Source of the DNA: Jejubacter calystegiae
Lineage (GTDB): Bacteria > Pseudomonadota > Gammaproteobacteria > Enterobacterales > Enterobacteriaceae
Assembly: GCF_005671395.1 (NCBI RefSeq)
Contig: NZ_CP040428.1
Location: 3,534,001-3,598,000, forward strand
Length of the DNA stretch: 64,000 nt
Direction of reading: 5' to 3'
The first letter of the stretch is position 1. Each line of letters begins with the position of its first letter. A program made the position numbers and the translations under genes. The notes beneath the pieces are model-generated. The model ran no database searches, was not told where the DNA came from, and worked only from the letters and a program-made list of their open reading frames with translations. This document shows, piece after piece, positions 15,001-19,722 of the stretch.

Positions 15001-18000
15001 CGCTACTGTCACGGTAACGGATGCTGACGGTAAGACGTATACCGCTGTTGCAGACAGTAGCGGGGTGTGGAGTATGGAGCCTAACCCACTGTCTGTCGGG
15101 GAGCAGGGCTATATTACTGCGGCGGATAAGAGTGGTAATGAGAGTTCGCCAATTCTAATCAAAGGTACTGCGCTGGATGGTTATGATCTGCTGGATCAGA
15201 GCATGCAGGTGAATACCACTACCGAAAGCGATCAGGCAAACCCCACCACCACCCGGTTGGCCGATGGCCGTATTGTGGTGATCTGGCAGAGCACATCGGG
15301 TGGCACGATTGGCGGACTGGGAGCGCAAATCGATGTTTATATGCAGCTGTATGAAGCCGATGGCGTGCATAAGATCGGTACCGAGCAGCAGGTAAACCAG
15401 CGAACCGCAAATAACCAGGACAGCCCGCAGGTAGTGGCGCTGGCCGATGGCGGCTTCCTGGTGGTGTATGAGTCCTATAACGGCGGTCTGGACAGCGGCG
15501 ATGGCGTAATCGCGCGTCGCTATGGTGCGAACGGCGAAGCGGCGACGGATGAGTTCCTGGTCAATGTGACCACCAGCGGCAACCAGAACTCACCGGGAGC
15601 CATCGCGCTGGAGGATGGCGGCTACATTATCACCTGGCAGGACCAGAACAAGAGTATCGTGCAGCGAAGCTATGACGCCGATGACGCGCCGACCAGCGAC
15701 GAGGTGGTGGTTGCCAGCGGCAGTGGTATGGGGGCCTCCGGTGGTCCGGAAATGGCGACATTTACCGATGAAGCGCACAACGGAATGTATATCACCGTCT
15801 GGAACGCCACGTCGGGCCCGTCGGACAGTAGCTACACAGGGGTTGTCGGCCAGATTTTTGATGCTGAGGGCAAGGCGCTGGGTAACGCTTTCCAGGTGAA
15901 CACCACCATGGATGCCTACCAGAACTATCCCGATGTTATTACCCTGGCCGATGGTAGCTTCGTGGTGTACTGGGATACCAATGATTCCGGCGCCAACGGT
16001 TCAGACGTCCGTGCGGTTCACTATACGGTAGATGCCAGCACGGGGGCGGTCACGGTACAGGGCAGCGGCGACTTTATCGTCAACACCTACAGTGACGGCA
16101 AGCAGTACAAACCGGTCGGCGTGGCGCTGGAAGATGGCGGCTATCTGATTATCTGGGGCTCAGACGGTGGTGATGGCGATGGTTCGGCAATTTACGCGCA
16201 GCGTTATGATGCCAGCGATAACAAAGTGGGACGTGAATTTATCGTCAACACCACCACGGCGGGCAATCAGGGGACCGGCGGCGACTCCAGTGACGTGACG
16301 CATATTCTGGACGCCACGCTGATGGCGGATGGCAGCGTCTATGTCACCTGGCAGTCGGATAACGTGGACGGTAGTGGTATGGGCGTGGAAGGGATTGTGG
16401 TTAATCCGGATGCAGCCTGGTATTCCGAGTTTACGGTGAACACCACGACCTCCGGCGATCAGACTAACCCGACTGTGGTAGCCCTGACAACCGGGGGGCT
16501 GTTTGAAGTGTGGGTATCTGCCAGCGGTGACGGTTCCGGTACCAGTATTAAAGGTCAGATGCTGGATGCTCAGGGGCAGCCGATCGGCGGTGAGTTTACG
16601 GTCAATTCCACGACCAGCGGCAATCAGTTAACGCCGGTCGTGTTGGCAAACGGCAATATCGAAGTTATCTGGACCAGTCCGGCTTCAGGCAACGTCAACT
16701 ATATCAAGGCCCAGCAGTATACCTACACCTATGATCACGACGGGAATGTGAATGGTTTAACGGCGGTCGGCGCTGAGTACAACATCAGTTCCGGAGTCGG
16801 TGCTACGGGCCAGGCCAATCCTGAGGTGACCGCGCTGGCGGATGGCGGTTATATGGTGGTCTGGGAGGCGGTGGTGAATAGCGAATACACCATCTATGCC
16901 CGCCAGTACAATGCTGAGGGATCCCCGGTGACCGGCGAGATGGCTATCGCTTCAACGGGGCTAACGACGGGCCTGCTTGGGAACAGCGCGTCCTGGAGCT
17001 CCTATCCTTCGGTAACGCAGTTGGATAACGGTGATGTGGCGATTGCCTATGCCATACATGGAACGGGCTATGACGTGAGCGTGGTCTCTTACGATACGGT
17101 CACTCATACGGTGAGCGGCGCCTCTGTCGTTAACCAGACGCTCAGCGGCGACCAGGCTTCGGCTAGCGTCAGTGCGCTGGATAACGGTAACTATGTGGTT
17201 ACCTGGGACTCCTCTGACAATAGTGGTCCGGATCAGAATGGTTATGGCGTGTGGGGGCGTATCTATGGTGCAAGTGGTAATGCCATCACCAGTGAGTTCC
17301 TGATCAATACCGTGACCGCCGGCGATCAGCAACTGGCCCAGGTGGTCAGTCGTGCCGACGGCAGTTTCGTGGCCGTTTTTGTTTCGGCCAGTGATGCGGA
17401 TGCCGGTGTGGGGACCGATGGTATCTACGCTCAGTACTTCGATGCCGATGGTAATAAAGTCGGACAGGAGTTCGAAATCAACCAGTTGACCTATGGGGAG
17501 CAGGTTGACGTTAATGCCACCTTTATGGAAGGCGGGCAGCTGTATGTCACCTGGACCGATGAAGGCGTAGGCGATGGCAGTGGTTCGGGCATTAAGGGAC
17601 GTATCGTCGATTTGGGGGAAACCCTGGGGCTGCCCGATGACGGTGAAGGGGTGACGAGCATTGAGTATCAGCCTGCGCAGTATTACGTCAATGGTACAGA
17701 GGGGAATGATTCGCTGGATGCGCGTGGCGCGATTTCCGTCGATGCGAAAGAGGGCAATGACACCATCTTTATCAATAGTACAAATTTCACCGGCATTAGC
17801 GGAGGGGAAGGTCACGACACACTAGTATGGGATTCAGGTAATAACCTGGAGCTGGGCTCTGTTTCTTCAAAAATTAGTGCCATCGAAGTTATCCATATGG
17901 GAAACAACTCAGCACAAACGCTGGTAATTAGCGCTAGCGATATCCTTGAAATGACCCGGGATAATGGTGACCAGTCGCATACGCTGTATATTACCGGCGA

Positions 18001-18169
18001 TGATGGTAATTCTAATTCAAATGGAGCTAAGGATACCGTCAATATAGATAAGTCAGAATGGACTAATTCTTCGTCTCAGACCGAGGATGGCGTCACTTAC
18101 GATGTTTATGTCCATAACGATGACTCTACGGTGAAACTGATGATTCAGCACGGCATGAATGTTCTTTAA
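2..18169 (+). CDS. Giant BapA-type repetitive adhesin, type I secreted (5' end outside window)
   Basis: The reading frame is open from base 2, so the first ATG at 116 is not the real start and the N-terminus lies upstream of the window. About 6,055 residues are visible. In order they are: a Ser-rich stretch with a hydrophobic patch (WLPWIIFGGG); two short Ig-like domains; a divergent 117-residue Ig-like repeat; 19 near-identical 116-residue repeats; mixed Ig-like domains; four more copies of the 116-residue repeat; more Ig-like domains; two large copies of a beta-rich region built on VNTxTxGxQ..P..LxDGG..V.W motifs; and a C-terminal part with RTX-like motifs (GTEGNDSLD, GGEGHDTLV) typical of type I secretion signals. 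By analogy with BapA/SiiE/LapA it should be exported by the three downstream proteins and act in biofilm or surface attachment. Function is inferred; secretion by type I is well supported by context. Confidence 0.93.
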   Translation, partial: SSSEQVLGGEGSSLADPAADNQHFAWLPWIIFGGGALGMAGAAIASNSHGHGHSDEAREITIAIHPASDADKDGRPEFSGSSSSPNATVEITLPDGSRVTTTTDENGNWAIESPNSQPNGTIIVTVTDSEGNSGSASGNYHDNTAPEVPIINANDDDQLAGTAEPGSTITVTDPATGEATTTVADDKGNWSIQPNPISEGDSNVTVVAQDPAGNVSPPLVIERPDVTLPDNITSGLVADSLGLNDDVAPIIGTIADGGVTNDTRPTYSGKATADIDHVNIYDNGKLVGSAVVDSDGNWSFTSKTSLAEGSTHEYTAAAVDRAGNEGPRISGTSDAGWSFTIDSLPPDNSSSGIVAGSITLTDDREPVTGEITDGSATNDTRPTYSGQATADIDHVNIYDGGTLLGSAAVDGDGHWRFTPDSDLAEGRHEFTVSAVDASGNEGPQLSGTDDAGWSFTLDATAPDNSTSGIVAGSITLTDDREPVTGLITDGSATNDTRPTYSGQATADIDHVNIYDGGTLLGSAAVDGDGHWRFTPDSDLAEGRHEFTVSAVDASGNEGPQLSGTDDAGWSFTLDATAPDNSTSGIVAGSITLTDDREPVTGEITDGSATNDTRPTYSGQATADIDHVNIYDGGTLLGSAAVDGDGHWRFTPDSDLAEGRHEFTVSAVDASGNEGPQLSGTDDAGWSFTLDATAPDNSTSGIVAGSITLTDDREPVTGEITDGSATNDTRPTYSGQATADIDHVNIYDGGTLLGSAAVDGDGHWRFTPDSDLAEGRHEFTVSAVDASGNEGPQLSGTDDAGWSFTLDATAPDNSTSGIVAGSITLTDDREPVTGEITDGSATNDTRPTYSGQATADIDHVNIYDGGTLLGSAAVDGDGHWRFTPDSDLAEGRHEFTVSAVDASGNEGPPLSGTDDAGWSFTLDATAPDNSTSGIVVGSITLTDDREPVTGEITDGSATNDTRPTYSGQATADIDHVNIYDGGTLLGSAAVDGDGHWRFTPDSDLAEGRHEFTVSAVDASGNEGPPLSGTDDAGWSFTLDATAPDNSTSGIVAGSITLTDDREPVTGEITDGSATNDTRPTYSGQATADIDHVNIYDGGTLLGSAAVDGDGHWRFTPDSDLAEGRHEFTVSAVDASGNEGPPLSGTDDAGWSFTLDATAPDNSTSGIVAGSITLTDDREPVTGEITDGSATNDTRPTYSGQATADIDHVNIYDGGTLLGSAAVDGDGHWRFTPDSDLAEGRHEFTVSAVDASGNEGPPLSGTDDAGWSFTLDATAPDNSTSGIVAGSITLTDDREPVTGEITDGSATNDTRPTYSGQATADIDHVNIYDGGTLLGSAAVDGDGHWRFTPDSDLAEGRHEFTVSAVDTSGNEGPQLSGTDDAGWSFTLDATAPDNSTSGIVAGSITLTDDREPVTGEITDGSATNDTRPTYSGQATADIDHVNIYDGGTLLGSAAVDGDGHWRFTPDSDLAEGRHEFTVSAVDASGNEGPQLSGTDDAGWSFTLDATAPDNSTSGIVAGSITLTDDREPVTGEITDGSATNDTRPTYSGQATADIDHVNIYDGGTLLGSAAVDGDGHWRFTPDSDLAEGRHEFTVSAVDASGNEGPPLSGTDDAGWSFTLDATAPDNSTSGIVVGSITLTDDREPVTGEITDGSATNDTRPTYSGQATADIDHVNIYDGGTLLGSAAVDGDGHWRFTPDSDLAEGRHEFTVSAVDASGNEGPQLSGTDDAGWSFTLDATAPDNSTSGIVAGSITLTDDREPVTGEITDGSATNDTRPTYSGQATADIDHVNIYDGGTLLGSAAVDGDGHWRFTPDSDLAEGRHEFTVSAVDASGNEGPQLSGTDDAGWSFTLDATAPDNSTSGIVAGSITLTDDREPVTGEITDGSATNDTRPTYSGQATADIDHVNIYDGGTLLGSAAVDGDGHWRFTPDSDLAEGRHEFTVSAVDASGNEGPQLSGTDDAGWSFTLDATAPDNSTSGIVAGSITLTDDREPVTGEITDGSATNDTRPTYSGQATADIDHVNIYDGGTLLGSAAVDGDGHWRFTPDSDLAEGRHEFTVSAVDASGNEGPQLSGTDDAGWSFTLDATAPDNSTSGIVAGSITLTDDREPVTGEITDGSATNDTRPTYSGQATADIDHVNIYDGGTLLGSAAVDGDGHWRFTPDSDLAEGRHEFTVSAVDASGNEGPQLSGTDDAGWSFTLDATAPDNSTSGIVAGSITLTDDREPVTGEITDGSATNDTRPTYSGQATADIDHVNIYDGGTLLGSAAVDGDGHWRFTPDSDLAEGRHEFTVSAVDASGNEGPQLSGTDDAGWSFTLDATAPDNSTSGIVAGSITLTDDREPVTGEITDGSATNDTRPTYSGQATADIDHVNIYDGGTLLGSAAVDGDGHWRFTPDSDLAEGRHEFTVSAVDASGNEGPPLSGTDDAGWSFTLDATAPDNSTSGIVAGSITLTDDREPVTGEITDGSATNDTRPTYSGQATADIDHVNIYDGGTLLGSAAVDGDGHWRFTPDSDLAEGRHEFTVSAVDASGNEGPPLSGTDDAGWSFTLDTTAPGADAFETGSITLNDDVKPLTGPIADGGTTDDTQPTYAGKITSDGLAGGIDHVNIYDGSTLLGSTTVDQSTGAWSFTPEMALASGNHTLTVSAVDAAGNEGPKVSGTDDDGWDFNLLTSAPAQPSIESVIDDRTQGDEVDTGTLQKGQATNDATLTLNGSAAEGMIVKIWATDSDGNRVQVGEGTADENGRWSITTDELGADGRYSLSATAVNASGISSAETGVFPVVLDTVAPDAAIAVLNDDQGDIQDPVVAGGVTDDRSPTLSGTGEAGATVSVYLDGDSTSAGSVVVNSDGSWILALPALEDGAHSYQTKVTDTAGNETRSEAVNFTVDSSSVAITIDQANDNVGSITDAVLNGGLTDDSTPELQGTTIAGASVTVKDVDGKVLGTAIADANGLWKYQLDRVTDGEHSWTAEVINHAGNTAQAGITLTVDTTAPAAPTIITMTDDVGTLQDIITSPGKVTDDPAPTFAGTAETGSTVTIYDGDTVLGSVTADKDGNWSYTPTTNLVDGEHHITATSTDEAGNDSAHSPVWDFTLDTVTSAPVITTNTTEEISGTAEPGATVTITDPSDGSETSVTADENGNWSIQPNPLETGDSSASVVATDQAGNSNSTMVDGPADTTPPDNKTSGIVAGSITLTDDREPVTGEITDGSATNDTRPTYSGQATADIDHVNIYDGGTLLGSAAVDGDGRWRFTPDSDLAEGRHEFTVSAVDTSGNEGPQLSGTDDAGWSFTLDATAPDNSTSGIVAGSITLTDDREPVTGEITDGSATNDTRPTYSGQATADIDHVNIYDGGTLLGSAAVDGDGHWRFTPDSDLAEGRHEFTVSAVDASGNEGPPLSGTDDAGWSFTLDATAPDNSTSGIVAGSITLTDDREPVTGEITDGSATNDTRPTYSGQATADIDHVNIYDGGTLLGSAAVDGDGHWRFTPDSDLAEGRHEFTVSAVDASGNEGPQLSGTDDAGWSFTLDATAPDNSTSGIVAGSITLTDDREPVTGEITDGSATNDTRPTYSGQATADIDHVNIYDGGTLLGSAAVDGDGHWRFTPDSDLAEGRHEFTVSAVDASGNEGPQLSGTDDESWNFSLLTSVPDQPLIDAVMDDHTQGEDADTGNLQKGLATNDATLTLKGSATAGMIVTIWATDSDGNRVQVGEGTADNDGRWNITTDELGADGNYDLSATVVNAAGVSSVESERFPVVLDTVAPDAVIAVLNDDRGDLQEPVTAGGVTDDRLLTLSGTGEVGATVSVYLDGSSTPAGSVVVNSDGNWTLALPELADGAHSYQTKITDTAGNETRAETVEFTIDSSSVAITIDQANDNVGSITDAVLDGGLTDDSTPELQGITSAGATVTVKDAEGTVLGTAIANADGLWTFQLDEVADGEHSWTAEITNAAGNTARDTITLTVDTTAPAAPVITSLGDDVGSIQFVSPVQGNVTDDLTPTLTGTAEAGAIVTLYDSGTFLGSMVADSDGKWKFTPDADLTEGTHSITATATDAAGNVSEVSSTWDFILDVTGPNVGISGNAAESLSGSSEPGAIITVIDAAGTKYTTTADQNGSWILVPNPIAAGESGTIYAIDPTGNQGDPVAFQGAALGSYDLMNESVQVNSTTENDQANPTTTRLADGRIVVIWQSTSAGTIGGLGAQTDVYMQLYEADGVHKIGTEQQVNQRTANNQDSPQVVALADGGFLVVYESYNGGLDSGDGVIARRYGANGEAATDEFLVNVTTSGNQNSPGAIALEDGGYIITWQDQNKSIVQRSYDADNAPTSDEVVVASGSGMGASGGPEMATFTDEAHNGMYITVWNATSGPSDSSYTGVVGQIFDAEGKALGNAFQVNTTMDAYQNYPDVITLADGSFVVYWDTNDSGANGSDVRAVHYTVDASTGAVTVQGSGDFIVNTYSDGKQYKPVGVALEDGGYLIIWGSDGGDGDGSAIYAQRYDASDNKVGREFIVNTTTAGNQGTGGDSSDVTHILDATLMADGSVYVTWQSDNVDGSGMGVEGIVIDPDSSYYSESTVNTAITGDQTLSSVSALPGGGSIVVWESTSGDGSGTCIRGQMLDAQGQPIGGEFTVNSTTSGDQLTPQVTVLANGDFEVVWSSGTYIKGQKFSYAYDSSGNISGVVTSGTEYNINNGTDASNQGYPEIATLNDGGYMVVWQATVNGVWVVYGRQYDENGSPVTAQTVLATTTLDGPWLLGTGDWNPLPSVTTLADGTVAIAYTTKGDGYDITTLLYNPETHTTSSLGVVNQTTASNQASPVITALGNGNYVVTWDSDNNNGPDQTGYSVWGRIYDASGQAVTDEFIINTATSGDQHLPIVVSRADGSFVVVFVSGTDSAPGADTYGIYAQYFDASGHKVGQQMQINQLSWGDQVEVDASFLEGGQLYVTWTDEGVGDGDGSAIKGRVVDLVETLGLEQETAGNDDPTIIDYQPAATTDSDTLPPNVGISTNTGDKLGGQTEPGATVTVTDADGKTYTAVADSSGVWSMEPNPLSVGEQGYITAADKSGNESSPILIKGTALDGYDLLDQSMQVNTTTESDQANPTTTRLADGRIVVIWQSTSGGTIGGLGAQIDVYMQLYEADGVHKIGTEQQVNQRTANNQDSPQVVALADGGFLVVYESYNGGLDSGDGVIARRYGANGEAATDEFLVNVTTSGNQNSPGAIALEDGGYIITWQDQNKSIVQRSYDADDAPTSDEVVVASGSGMGASGGPEMATFTDEAHNGMYITVWNATSGPSDSSYTGVVGQIFDAEGKALGNAFQVNTTMDAYQNYPDVITLADGSFVVYWDTNDSGANGSDVRAVHYTVDASTGAVTVQGSGDFIVNTYSDGKQYKPVGVALEDGGYLIIWGSDGGDGDGSAIYAQRYDASDNKVGREFIVNTTTAGNQGTGGDSSDVTHILDATLMADGSVYVTWQSDNVDGSGMGVEGIVVNPDAAWYSEFTVNTTTSGDQTNPTVVALTTGGLFEVWVSASGDGSGTSIKGQMLDAQGQPIGGEFTVNSTTSGNQLTPVVLANGNIEVIWTSPASGNVNYIKAQQYTYTYDHDGNVNGLTAVGAEYNISSGVGATGQANPEVTALADGGYMVVWEAVVNSEYTIYARQYNAEGSPVTGEMAIASTGLTTGLLGNSASWSSYPSVTQLDNGDVAIAYAIHGTGYDVSVVSYDTVTHTVSGASVVNQTLSGDQASASVSALDNGNYVVTWDSSDNSGPDQNGYGVWGRIYGASGNAITSEFLINTVTAGDQQLAQVVSRADGSFVAVFVSASDADAGVGTDGIYAQYFDADGNKVGQEFEINQLTYGEQVDVNATFMEGGQLYVTWTDEGVGDGSGSGIKGRIVDLGETLGLPDDGEGVTSIEYQPAQYYVNGTEGNDSLDARGAISVDAKEGNDTIFINSTNFTGISGGEGHDTLVWDSGNNLELGSVSSKISAIEVIHMGNNSAQTLVISASDILEMTRDNGDQSHTLYITGDDGNSNSNGAKDTVNIDKSEWTNSSSQTEDGVTYDVYVHNDDSTVKLMIQHGMNVL
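683..1033 (+). repeat. Divergent first unit of the Ig-like repeat array
   Basis: This 351-bp unit aligns with the 116-residue repeats that follow (shared DTRPTYSG, ATADIDHVNIYD, GNEGP, DAGWSFT) but has many substitutions and one extra codon. It caps the array at its N-terminal side. A similarly divergent unit follows the array from 7646 to about 8000. Confidence 0.8.
1034..7645 (+). repeat. Array of 19 near-identical 348-bp units (116-residue Ig-like repeats)
   Basis: Units start every 348 bp from 1034; the last starts at 7298 and ends at 7645, giving exactly 19 x 348 bp. Each begins APDNSTSGIV and ends WSFTLDAT. Variation is limited to a few codons, such as GPQLSG/GPPLSG, IVAGS/IVVGS, one GLITDG, one VDTSGN, and silent changes. 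Silent variants recur at multiples of the unit: the change in CTGACTGACGAC occurs near 1777, 3517 and 5257, each 1,740 bp (five units) apart, and again 348 bp after the third. This points to block duplication or gene conversion inside the array. Copy number is likely to vary between strains and to be collapsed in short-read assemblies. Confidence 0.95.
9518..10909 (+). repeat. Second array, four copies of the same 348-bp unit
   Basis: Units start at 9518, 9866, 10214 and 10562. They are nearly identical to the first array, from which about 1.9 kb of diverged Ig-like domains separates them. The first copy has PPDNKTSG and GRWRF in place of the usual residues, and the end of the last copy diverges (DDESWNFSLLTS), as does the unit that ends the first array. 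The flanking domains after 7.98 kb and after 10.9 kb are also related (TGxLQKGxATNDATLTL), so a block of array plus Ig-like domains was probably duplicated as a whole. Confidence 0.93.
12466..13637 (+). repeat. Left copy of a 1.17-kb near-identical duplication inside the adhesin gene
   Basis: This segment recurs 2,763 bp downstream (15229-16400). I saw only about six base differences between the copies, for example GATAACGCG against GATGACGCG and GGCTCGGCAATC against GGTTCGGCAATT. Both encode the first part of the beta-rich VNTxTxGxQ repeat region. The sequences after each copy are clearly diverged, so the two 921-residue modules have been homogenised only in their first half. Confidence 0.9.
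15229..16400 (+). repeat. Right copy of the 1.17-kb near-identical duplication
   Basis: This is the partner of 12466-13637 at an offset of 2,763 bp. Downstream of about 16400 the protein still follows the same domain plan as the left module (VNQT, NGNYVVTWDS, GYxVWGRIY, EGGQLYVTWTDEG) but with many substitutions, which is older divergence next to a recent conversion tract. Confidence 0.9.
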
Positions 18170-18178
18170 TGGGAAGCG

Positions 18179-18198
18179 GCGGTGGCTTCGGCCACCGC
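18179..18198 (+). other. Perfect UUCG-capped hairpin between adhesin and outer-membrane factor genes
   Basis: GCGGTGGC and GCCACCGC form an 8-bp stem closed by a TTCG tetraloop, starting 10 bases after the adhesin stop codon. Only two T residues follow, so it is a poor intrinsic terminator by itself. It could protect the 3' end of the adhesin message or reduce read-through into the secretion genes, giving unequal amounts of adhesin and exporter from one operon. Confidence 0.7.
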
Positions 18199-18255
18199 TT
18201 ATCCGGGATGTTTCAGGCTATTGATGGCCTGAAGGACTTAAGTGACAAGGAATTT

Positions 18256-19698
18256 ATGAAACGGTTAATTCGCTTAAATCGTTCGGCCTGTTCTCTGCCG
18301 AAGATCGTTATTTCATTGGTTGCATTAACCCACTGCATGCAAGCGAATGCGACCGAGTTTCTTGATGTTATTCGTATGACAGCAAATCATCCAGCCGTAC
18401 TTTCCGCACAGAATAGTGCCGGTGCGGCTTTGTTTGATGTCGATGTTGCGAAAGCGCCAAATAATTTTCAACTTAGCGCTGGAGTAAGCTCTACAGGATA
18501 TTCTGGACAGCCGGGCTATGAAAACAACTTTATTTCTCCACATGTTAAGGTCAGCAAGGTTTTATACGACCATGGCCGCACTGATGATTCCGTTAAGGGG
18601 AAAGAGGCGGAGTATCAAATGCAGCGCGCGCAAATCAATGTGCAGCGCGAAACGCTGAATCAGCAGGCACTATCCTTATACACCACGGCAGTGACCTATG
18701 TTCGGGTGATAAATGTGCTGGATCAGGAGGTGGAGGCGCTTCAGGAACTGCTGAACAGGGTAAAGAATATTGCCAGTATAGATCCAGGGCGTGCTTCGGA
18801 AGTTAACCAGGTCGCCACCCGGTTGAGTTCGGTTATCGCCAGTCGGGAATCTAGCAATATAGCGCTCCAGCAGGCCTGGCAACAGCTTGTGCTGTTGGTG
18901 AATCAGCCCGTTACGCTGACCAACGATCTGCCGGATTTGAAAAAGGCGGGCCTGCTGCCCGTCACGCTTAACGTCGCCCAGAAGGCGTTGGCGGATAATC
19001 CCTCCTATGTGGCGGCTCGTTATCAGCGCGACGCGGCGACATCTGCGGTTCAGGTGGCCTCCAAGTGGAATCGCCCGACCTGGAGCGTGCAGGTGACGCT
19101 CGACAGTCCGCGTACGCATGGCGAGTTGGAACCGTTTAAGGCTGCTACGCTGCAGGTGAGCAGCGATATGAGTCTGTGGGATGGCGGATCGGGAATGGCC
19201 ACGGCCAAAGGTGCCGTCCAGCGCCTGTCTTCCGCTGAACAAAATATGGATGCCACGCTTCTGACGCTGAAACAGCAGCTCGGACAGCTTTGGGTCTCGC
19301 TGCCGCTGCGTGAACGGCAGATTGCAGCGCTGTCCCGGCAATCTGCTTCAGCGCTACAAACCTGGAAAGCGGGAGAAACCCAGTTTTTTTCCGGACAGCG
19401 TCCCCTGACCGATCTGATCTCCTTCGCCACGGATTACTACTCAAGCCTGGCCAGCTATGAAGAGCAGCGGGTGCAGTATGTGGCCACTCAGTGGCAGATT
19501 GTGGCTTCGCTCGGGAAGTTAACCGATCTGGCGAAAAATGTGCGATCGCTACCGTCGTCGTCCTTGCCGACAGTAAAGAGCGAACCGGGTCGTTCAGAAA
19601 TGATGTACGGCTCGCTGACGACAGCAAGCACGGGTGATGCCACTGCGGTAACCCGCCACCAGATTACAGGCCATGATGGTCTGGGTAAATGGCCATAG
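18256..19698 (+). CDS. TolC-like outer-membrane factor of the adhesin type I secretion system
   Basis: Protein of 480 residues of the TolC/LapE family. It should form the outer-membrane and periplasmic tunnel of the exporter. I place the start at 18256 because AAGG lies five bases upstream and the protein then begins with a plausible signal peptide (MKRLIRLN...MQANA, cleavage before TEF). The ATG at 18169 overlaps the adhesin stop and would add 29 residues with no signal-peptide character. Long alpha-helical stretches rich in Gln, Ala and Leu occupy residues 85-210 and 280-430, as expected of the periplasmic barrel. It lies 86 bp after the adhesin and 24 bp before the ABC transporter, in the order adhesin-OMF-ABC-adaptor known from bapABCD. 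Confidence 0.88.
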   Translation: MKRLIRLNRSACSLPKIVISLVALTHCMQANATEFLDVIRMTANHPAVLSAQNSAGAALFDVDVAKAPNNFQLSAGVSSTGYSGQPGYENNFISPHVKVSKVLYDHGRTDDSVKGKEAEYQMQRAQINVQRETLNQQALSLYTTAVTYVRVINVLDQEVEALQELLNRVKNIASIDPGRASEVNQVATRLSSVIASRESSNIALQQAWQQLVLLVNQPVTLTNDLPDLKKAGLLPVTLNVAQKALADNPSYVAARYQRDAATSAVQVASKWNRPTWSVQVTLDSPRTHGELEPFKAATLQVSSDMSLWDGGSGMATAKGAVQRLSSAEQNMDATLLTLKQQLGQLWVSLPLRERQIAALSRQSASALQTWKAGETQFFSGQRPLTDLISFATDYYSSLASYEEQRVQYVATQWQIVASLGKLTDLAKNVRSLPSSSLPTVKSEPGRSEMMYGSLTTASTGDATAVTRHQITGHDGLGKWP

Positions 19699-19722
19699 TG
19701 AGAACAGATTAGGGACAATGTA

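Noticed and set aside
18169..18255. Start of the outer-membrane factor at the ATG overlapping the adhesin stop
   Set aside because: It would place 29 non-hydrophobic residues before the signal peptide and the hairpin inside the coding region; the ATG at 18256 has a ribosome site.
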